A stretch of DNA of 64,000 nucleotides, from the NCBI RefSeq assembly GCF_014279995.1, contig NZ_CP047935.1, positions 3,121,494 to 3,185,493 on the forward strand. The letters are read 5' to 3'. Each line of letters starts with the position of its first letter. Positions within the stretch are counted from its first letter, which is position 1. Of the stretch, positions 58,843 to 64,000 are shown piece by piece. The translations under genes and the position numbers were made by a program. Source of the DNA: Synechococcus sp. BIOS-E4-1 (GTDB lineage Bacteria > Cyanobacteriota > Cyanobacteriia > PCC-6307 > Cyanobiaceae). The notes under the pieces are model-generated. The model did not search any database. It worked only from the letters and a program-made list of their open reading frames with translations, and was not told the origin of the DNA.

Positions 58843-60116
58843 TTGGCATTGCTATGAGGCTGCGGTATCGACCAAGAACCTGTCTGATGACTACTGCTGC
58901 AGCCATTCCTGTTCTGCTAACAGGCTGCGCCAGGGGAATTCAGCCACCGAACACACTTTTCATCGCCTACGGGATAGAGGACAGCTGGTTCTCAAAAGAA
59001 TCAAAAACGCTTATTGAGGGGAGGCTTACAGAATTCACTGAAAACTTTAAACGCACTAGCCCCGACACCAATGTAGTCTTATTCGGTTACAAATTTGGGC
59101 AACTTCAGGAACAAATCATCAGCGATACTAAGCTTAACTTAGGGCCAGATCTGATCGTTTCAGCGTCGGGGCTGATCAAAAGCCTACATAACAAAGGATA
59201 CGTAGACGCGCTCCCAGCACGAATCAATTGGGATCAGACATACAGCCCTTTAGTAAAAGAGATTGCCAGCATCAAAGGCCAATATGTAGCGGCTCCGGTT
59301 TTAATTTTTACTCAGGTTGCTTGTTACAACAAACGAACAGTCCCAGCTTCACCTCAAACAATCCAGGAGCTGGAAGAGCTCACCGCCAGCGGAACACGCG
59401 TAGGCTTATCTCTCACGCCAGAAGGTTTGTGGTGGACTGCAGGTTCAATGGGCGCCATCAAAGAAATGAGCGCACTTGGACTCAATAAAAGCAAAACTAC
59501 GAAATTCAAATCAATCCGCTCATGGCTTGCCTGGCTTCGAAAGGCCGCACTCTATAAAAACATTTCATTCTTCAAATCTGAGTTACGCAAAGATGAATCA
59601 TTAATCAATGGTGAGCTGGACTGGATTAGCTGCGATGCTGGAGGAATCGAACAACTACGCAACAAGATGGGTGACACTCTTGGGGTTTCCGCACTTCCCA
59701 ATGGCGCACAAACTGCTGCCTTCCCCATCCCTTACTACATTTCATTTGGACTTGGATCTAGCTCCAGCAAATCGCAGCGAGATGCCGCAATTAAATACAT
59801 ACAATCCAGCACAAATCTCATCGTGCAAAGGCAGCTCATGCTGCGAAACACTGACTTTCTACCGACCAACAAACATGTAACGATCCCCACCAGAAGCTCA
59901 CAAGCACTGCAAGCTATAAATACGTCCTTCAACGATCAAGTAAGAGGGTATTCAGAAGAATGGCCTGGAGTGACACGCTTTGTCTTCGGTGAAAAAAACA
60001 ATCCTAATCGATATCAAGAGTTAACATCTGCCCTCGCTGATCTAATTAGTGGTTACCTGACAGTTGATCAAACATTGGATATTTTCACCAGCTTTAGCGA
60101 GGGCAGCAAGCCATGA
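58839..60116 (+). CDS. Solute-binding-type lipoprotein 2, coupled to MscS channel
   Basis: The product is 425 residues. Signal peptide with lipobox LLTGC, Cys30; a start at 58854 (MRLRYRPR) is also possible, but the ATGA overlap favours 58839. The body has a solute-binding-protein layout similar to lipoprotein 1: LGPDLIVSASGLIKSLHNKG, VLIFTQVACYNKR, SIRSWLAWLRKAALYKNISF, LDWISCDAGGIEQLR, and the GDTLGVSALP strand matching NLGVASLP. It is AT-richer than its paralogue. It overlaps the following MscS gene by ATGA, repeating the arrangement seen at 54891-57538. The ligand is unknown. Confidence 0.85.
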   Translation: MIGIAMRLRYRPRTCLMTTAAAIPVLLTGCARGIQPPNTLFIAYGIEDSWFSKESKTLIEGRLTEFTENFKRTSPDTNVVLFGYKFGQLQEQIISDTKLNLGPDLIVSASGLIKSLHNKGYVDALPARINWDQTYSPLVKEIASIKGQYVAAPVLIFTQVACYNKRTVPASPQTIQELEELTASGTRVGLSLTPEGLWWTAGSMGAIKEMSALGLNKSKTTKFKSIRSWLAWLRKAALYKNISFFKSELRKDESLINGELDWISCDAGGIEQLRNKMGDTLGVSALPNGAQTAAFPIPYYISFGLGSSSSKSQRDAAIKYIQSSTNLIVQRQLMLRNTDFLPTNKHVTIPTRSSQALQAINTSFNDQVRGYSEEWPGVTRFVFGEKNNPNRYQELTSALADLISGYLTVDQTLDIFTSFSEGSKP

Positions 60117-61303
60117 ATGCAGTTCTTCAGGAGCTCTATGCATGGCTGGGATATCTCAATCGACCTGCCGTCAGCTGGCAGTTGGGATTCATTCTGGTGG
60201 TCATCATCGCAGCAACGATTTTGCACAAATACAGGAAGGGCCACCGTGTGTCTTCCTCTCTCGACCTGCTCTTTGGTCCCCTGCTGCTGCTGGTGCCCAG
60301 CCTTTTACTGAGACTCATTGCTGTTCCCACAGGAATCAGTACTCAGTTTGGCTTGATCTGGGGTCTTTGGAACGTTGTGAGCTGGTTAGAGCTGAGGACT
60401 CAGAAGAGACACCGCGTTTCTCGAGTCACTCCTTGGCTAGGCAAAGTAGTACGCCCAGCCATTCTAATCGCTGCCATTACTTATTTTATCGATCGGCTAA
60501 GCAGTATTTCATCCATCGCACTAATTCAGATAGGCACCATTCTTGATGCAGAACTTATAATCGGCAATGTTTTTATATCACTCATTGGCCTCTATCTAAT
60601 CTTCGCTTGCAGTCGAACAATCGCCTTTGTGATGGCCTGGCTGTTGCAAACACTGATGAGGACAAAAGCACAAAGTCGCAAACTGTTAGAACAACTCATT
60701 CAATACCTCATCGTCGGGATTGGTACTTTGTTAATAGCCCTACAGGCAGGCTTCAATGTCACAGCTTTGTTGTGGATCTCAGGTGGTTTGTCTGTTGGCC
60801 TTGGTTTTAGCCTCAGAGAAATCATGGCCAATCTTCTGAGCGGTATCTGGCTTCTACTCGAAGGTTGGATTCAACCAGGAGAAGTTCTAATGATCAACGG
60901 AGATCCCTGCAGAGTTACGAAACTAGGCCTCAGAGCCACTGAATTATCAAGATCACGAGATGATGCAACCTTATTGATCCCCAACTTTACCTTCTTCACG
61001 AAGGATGCTGAATCCTTCACCGCCGGAGAAAACGAGCGACGTGAATCGATTCACGTGAGTGCTGCTTACAAGCACGAACCGAAGGCCGTGATTGCTGTGC
61101 TTGAACAAGTTGCCAAGGAACATCAGCGAGTGCTGAATATACCGGCACCAAAAGCCTTTGCCATCGATTTCTCTGAATCATCGATCGACTACAAACTCAA
61201 GTTCTCAGTTCCCAATCCTCTCGAGGCCTTGTCCATCGGGAGTGAGTTAAGGCAGTCCATCTGGGTCGCTTTTGCTAACAATGGCATCAAAGCCACCAAC
61301 TAA
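60113..61303 (+). CDS. MscS-family channel 3, partner of lipoprotein 2
   Basis: The product is 396 residues and the closest relative of channel 1 in the window: both share GGLSVG-GF, PGE-LMINGDPC-V-KLGLRAT, LLIPN-FF and IGSELRQSIW or VGSDLRRAIW. It lacks the C-terminal PFPQR extension and ends FANNGIKATN. The loss of about 45 residues leaves the vestibule's last strand incomplete. Expected to be an inner-membrane tension-gated channel. Convergent with the ABC operon; the stops overlap by 3 bp. Confidence 0.9.
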   Translation: MNAVLQELYAWLGYLNRPAVSWQLGFILVVIIAATILHKYRKGHRVSSSLDLLFGPLLLLVPSLLLRLIAVPTGISTQFGLIWGLWNVVSWLELRTQKRHRVSRVTPWLGKVVRPAILIAAITYFIDRLSSISSIALIQIGTILDAELIIGNVFISLIGLYLIFACSRTIAFVMAWLLQTLMRTKAQSRKLLEQLIQYLIVGIGTLLIALQAGFNVTALLWISGGLSVGLGFSLREIMANLLSGIWLLLEGWIQPGEVLMINGDPCRVTKLGLRATELSRSRDDATLLIPNFTFFTKDAESFTAGENERRESIHVSAAYKHEPKAVIAVLEQVAKEHQRVLNIPAPKAFAIDFSESSIDYKLKFSVPNPLEALSIGSELRQSIWVAFANNGIKATN

Positions 61304-62088
61304 CTGGATGCCGAGGTGTAGTGCCGCAACGCGAACAACCAGAAGCCACGGGCAGCAGCGAAAAAGACCCCGGCCAAGACAAACCCCAACGCCAACAATG
61401 GCAGTGAAGCCCGCCCCAACAACACCTCAGCAGGAACCGTGGTGAGAAACGCCACGGGAAGCACCAGGGTGAACAGCAGCCTCAGCGGCGCCGGGTAGGC
61501 CTCGAGCGGATAGCGACCAGAAGCCAACAGGGCCCGCAGCACTTCCGTGGCGTTCCAGGTCTTCACGAACCAGATGCTGGTGGCAGCGATCAGAAACCAC
61601 AGTGAATAAAGAATCAGCGCAGCGACCATCAGCATCAGCAACACCGTGACCAGCACAACTGGGGTCAACACCACACCGGATTGATGCGCACCCCAACCGG
61701 CCAGGCCAAGGCCCAGAACAACCTCCGAAAGACCCGCCGGAGCGAAGGTGCGCAGTGAAACCCAGAACTGACTGTCGATCGGTTTGAGCAGCACGAAATC
61801 AAGGGTGCCCTCGCGCACATAGGTGACGATCGCTCCCAGGTTGGGCCTCAGCCAGGCGGTCGTCATGCCATCGAAGACGGTGTAGAAGCCCTGCACGATC
61901 AGGGCCTGATTCCAGTTCCATCCCCCCAGCTCCCGACCGGGGCCGAAAAACAGTGAGAGCAGCAGCAGGCTGCCGCCGAGGCTGAGAGCCACCGCCAGCA
62001 GCTCCACCAGCACATTCAGCTGATACTCCAGCTGGGTGGCCAGAGCGGTGCCCCAGAAACGGCGCAAGGTTCGCCAGTAGCGCCCCAT
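61300..62088 (-). CDS. ABC-2 (DUF990) exporter permease, second subunit
   Basis: The start at 62088 (MGRYWRTLRRFWGTALATQL) is taken because it lies 1 bp beyond the upstream permease stop; a longer frame reaching 62121 is possible. 262 residues with six hydrophobic segments, including VLVELLAVALSLGGSLLLLS, VVLVTVLLMLMVAALILYSL and LALGFVLAGVFFAAARGFWL. REGTLDFVLLKPIDSQFW is a strong match to the DUF990 family. These permeases work with a paired permease and an ATPase; the exported substrate is unknown. Confidence 0.88.
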   Translation of the reverse strand: MGRYWRTLRRFWGTALATQLEYQLNVLVELLAVALSLGGSLLLLSLFFGPGRELGGWNWNQALIVQGFYTVFDGMTTAWLRPNLGAIVTYVREGTLDFVLLKPIDSQFWVSLRTFAPAGLSEVVLGLGLAGWGAHQSGVVLTPVVLVTVLLMLMVAALILYSLWFLIAATSIWFVKTWNATEVLRALLASGRYPLEAYPAPLRLLFTLVLPVAFLTTVPAEVLLGRASLPLLALGFVLAGVFFAAARGFWLFALRHYTSASS

Positions 62089-62089
62089 C

Positions 62090-62887
62090 TCAGGCCCCCA
62101 TGGCGCTGTAGCGCCGCACACCGGCTCGCCAGAGCACGAGCACCAACGGCAGGAGCAACGCCACCCAGGCCAGCTGTGCGGCGAAACCTGCTGCCAGATT
62201 CACGGGATCACCGGACAGGACCCGGGCCGGAAAATCAATCAGATAGGGGAAGGGAGTCCAGCGCACCCACTCCTGCACAGCGGGCGGAAAGGCCGTCAAC
62301 GGAGCGAGCAGTCCAGAGAAAAACAGGAAGGGAAGAAACAGCAACCGTTCCAGCGCCGTGGCCTTCTCGCTCCAGAAACACAGCGAAGCGATCAGGCTCT
62401 GCAGCAGAAAGGTGATAGCAAAGGCCATCCAGGTGGCGAGCCAGGCCAGCAGAAAGCCAGCCAGGGATGGAATCCAGAAGGCCTGCGGCTGAATCAGAAA
62501 AAACACTCCGGCGATGCCGGCGGCAAAGGGCAGCCGCGTGAGCTGCTCGCCGAGATGCGAGGCCACATAGCGCCAGAGAGGATGCAACGGTTGCAGCAGA
62601 TAGGGCGAGAGCCTGCCCAGCAGCGCATCCTCCTCAAAGGCGTAGACCATCCAGACCACCGAAAACTGACGTACCAGAAAGGCGCTGAGGAAGTAGCGAT
62701 CGAGAGCCACCCCGTCCAAACCCAGCTGGGAACGGGCATCACTGCCGCTCCAGAGGCTGAGCATGATGAATGGCAACACTCCCGACAGCGCCCAGAGTGC
62801 GATCTCAGCGCGGTACTCGAGCATGTGGGCGTACTGACTGCCCAACAGAGCACGCACGATGCGGCGGTTGAGCCCAAAAACGCGCAT
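62090..62887 (-). CDS. ABC-2 (DUF990) exporter permease, first subunit
   Basis: The product is 265 residues with six hydrophobic segments (for example ALWALSGVLPFIMLSLWSG, AWLATWMAFAITFLLQSLIA and FLPFLFFSGLLAPLTAFPPA). The cytoplasmic loop LLGRLSPYLLQPLHPLWRY is the hallmark loop of the family, which meets the ATPase. Its ATG overlaps the ATPase gene stop by ATGA, and the next permease starts 1 bp after its stop, so the three form one operon. Confidence 0.88.
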   Translation of the reverse strand: MRVFGLNRRIVRALLGSQYAHMLEYRAEIALWALSGVLPFIMLSLWSGSDARSQLGLDGVALDRYFLSAFLVRQFSVVWMVYAFEEDALLGRLSPYLLQPLHPLWRYVASHLGEQLTRLPFAAGIAGVFFLIQPQAFWIPSLAGFLLAWLATWMAFAITFLLQSLIASLCFWSEKATALERLLFLPFLFFSGLLAPLTAFPPAVQEWVRWTPFPYLIDFPARVLSGDPVNLAAGFAAQLAWVALLLPLVLVLWRAGVRRYSAMGA

Positions 62888-63861
62888 CAGAGACTTCCCT
62901 GGCGGAACAGTTCGCCGATCAGTTGATCAATGGGTGGATCATTCACCTCCAGGTCGCGCACTTCAAAACGGTCCAGCAGCTCTGCCAGCACCCTGGTGAG
63001 TGAGGCCGGGTCCACCCGCAGGTTCACCTCACAGTTCTCGAGGCTGTCGAGGCGACCTAACCCGGTGAAGGCTTCTGCAGGGGCGGGCTGTTTCAGTTCA
63101 AGGCGCACATGACGCTCCGGCGCCAGACGACTGGCGAGGCGATCCAGGGCACCGTCGTGAAACAACTGTCCCTGATGAATCAACAGCACCCGAGGGCACA
63201 GCGCTGTGATGTCTGCCATGTAATGACTGGTGAGCAGAATGGTCGCACCGGTGCGGCGGTTGTACTCAGCCAGAAACTGGCGCACCCGCAGCTGGGCATT
63301 CACATCCAGCCCCAGGGTCGGTTCATCCAGAAACAACACCTCGGGTTCGTGCAGCAAGGCAGCCAGCAGCTCAGCCTTCATGCGCTGACCCAGCGACAAC
63401 TTGCGCACCGGACGGGTCAGTTCCTCACCCAGCTCCAGCAGATCCGACAAGTCGGCGATGCGTCTGCTGGCAACGCGATCAGGAATGCCATAGACCGCCG
63501 CATTGACACGCAACGAGTCCATGGGCGGCAGGTCCCAGATGAGCTGTTGCTTCTGGCCCATCACCAACGTGATGCGCCGCAGAAAATCGGGGTGCCGACG
63601 CTGGGGTTGATGACCGGCCACCAACACCTGACCGGAACTGGGATAGATCAGGCCACACAGCATTTTGAGCGTGGTCGTCTTGCCGGCGCCATTGGCCCCA
63701 AGAAAGCCCACCATCTCGCCGGGAGCGATCGCGAACGACACATCCCGCACCGCCGACACGTCACGCTGCCGGCGACGCAGAAAATGCTGCAGGGTTCCCG
63801 TCAGGCCAGGCTGTTTGTCAGCGACGCGGTACGTCTTGCTGAGCCTTTCGACCGTGATCAA
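62887..63861 (-). CDS. ABC exporter ATPase subunit
   Basis: The product is 324 residues. Walker A GANGAGKTT (residues 55-63), Q-loop in VMGQKQQLIWDLP, signature LSLGQRMKAELLAALLHEPE, Walker B VLFLDEPTLGLD and H-loop LLTSHYM are all present. The N-terminal insert (KQPGLTGTLQHFLRRRQRD) before the first strand and the long C-terminal regulatory extension match the ATPases that pair with DUF990 permeases. It energises export by the two downstream permeases. There is no upstream substrate-binding protein, as expected for an exporter. Confidence 0.94.
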   Translation of the reverse strand: MITVERLSKTYRVADKQPGLTGTLQHFLRRRQRDVSAVRDVSFAIAPGEMVGFLGANGAGKTTTLKMLCGLIYPSSGQVLVAGHQPQRRHPDFLRRITLVMGQKQQLIWDLPPMDSLRVNAAVYGIPDRVASRRIADLSDLLELGEELTRPVRKLSLGQRMKAELLAALLHEPEVLFLDEPTLGLDVNAQLRVRQFLAEYNRRTGATILLTSHYMADITALCPRVLLIHQGQLFHDGALDRLASRLAPERHVRLELKQPAPAEAFTGLGRLDSLENCEVNLRVDPASLTRVLAELLDRFEVRDLEVNDPPIDQLIGELFRQGSL

Positions 63862-63925
63862 TGGAGAGTCCAGCGGTCAAGGGCAGCGCTTGGAGAAGGC
63901 TAGGGATCTGAACAGCGCAAGCGAC

Positions 63926-64000
63926 TCAACTGAGATCCTCCAGACGCCTGCGCGCCAGATCAGCCTGTGCCTCGGCCTCAGCCAGATTGGCCCTGCATTC
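63926..64000 (-). CDS. C-terminal end of a minus-strand gene running off the window
   Basis: An open frame of 24 codons and a TGA (63928-63926), reading ECRANLAEAEAQ...RRLEDLS, a charged helical, coiled-coil-like tail. Too little is visible to name it. It lies 64 bp upstream of the ABC ATPase start and may be the upstream gene of that operon. Confidence 0.4.
   Translation of the reverse strand, partial: ECRANLAEAEAQADLARRRLEDLS

Noticed and set aside
61300-63861. ABC operon as exporter of the giant surface proteins
   Set aside because: ABC-2/DUF990 systems are not type I secretion systems; there is no peptidase or HlyB-type fused membrane-ATPase subunit.
63926-64000. Right-edge coiled-coil tail as HlyD-type secretion adaptor for the giant proteins
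   Set aside because: Only 24 residues are visible, and HlyD proteins do not usually end in such a helix; no basis for the assignment.

Overview
The window reads as chromosome of a marine picocyanobacterium of the Synechococcus/Cyanobium type. This is inferred from the gene content: SwmB-like giant surface proteins, a plant/cyanobacterial-type (DUF98) chorismate lyase, and MnmG, LigA, SprT-like and TVP38 genes packed closely with little intergenic DNA. No rRNA, tRNA, CRISPR array or complete insertion sequence was recognised.

Bases 1-35,100 are dominated by one giant-protein family built from a 55-residue (165-bp) beta-strand repeat with consensus around LTDTSLAASVLNTLDG...INTLSG...LNTAY...GLGNEA. 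The window opens inside one such gene (to 11,867). About 2.5 kb of decayed DNA follows, holding a nonsense-interrupted remnant of another large protein and an N-terminally shortened AraC-type regulator. A second giant gene starts at 14,418. A block of 14.1 kb then recurs in direct orientation with an offset of 19,709 bp (891-14,993 and 20,600-34,702), with only a handful of differences. The left junction removes 16 nt and breaks the reading frame. The right junction drops into a third, partial copy of the AraC gene (34,702-35,060). Either the locus has very recently duplicated and recombined, or the assembly is wrong at these repeats; the sequence alone cannot decide.

Bases 35,278-44,286 encode a different giant surface protein of 3002 residues. 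It has two SwmB-type repeats, a seven-repeat FG-GAP-like propeller, three lectin-like repeats, a cadherin array with six near-identical 324-bp units, VCBS-type repeats, a Gly/Ser linker and a C-terminal domain. That C-terminal domain is shared with the 55-residue-repeat proteins and looks like a common export or anchoring module. Neither protein type has an N-terminal signal peptide.

Bases 44,327-54,666 are mostly ordinary chromosome: mnmG, a one-pass envelope protein, chorismate lyase, small conserved genes, a DUF1269 protein, an SprT-like protease, ligA, a DUF389 membrane protein and a TVP38/TMEM64 protein.

Bases 54,891-61,303 hold the most interesting ordinary-sized locus. Two homologous lipoproteins of the periplasmic solute-binding type are each joined by a 4-bp ATGA overlap to an MscS-type channel gene, and a third MscS gene and a 52-codon ORF lie between the pairs. 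No ABC permease or ATPase accompanies the binding proteins. The layout suggests a ligand-linked mechanosensitive or osmolyte channel system. Bases 61,300-63,861 (minus strand) form a compact three-gene ABC-2 exporter operon, and the C-terminal end of one more minus-strand gene lies at the right edge.
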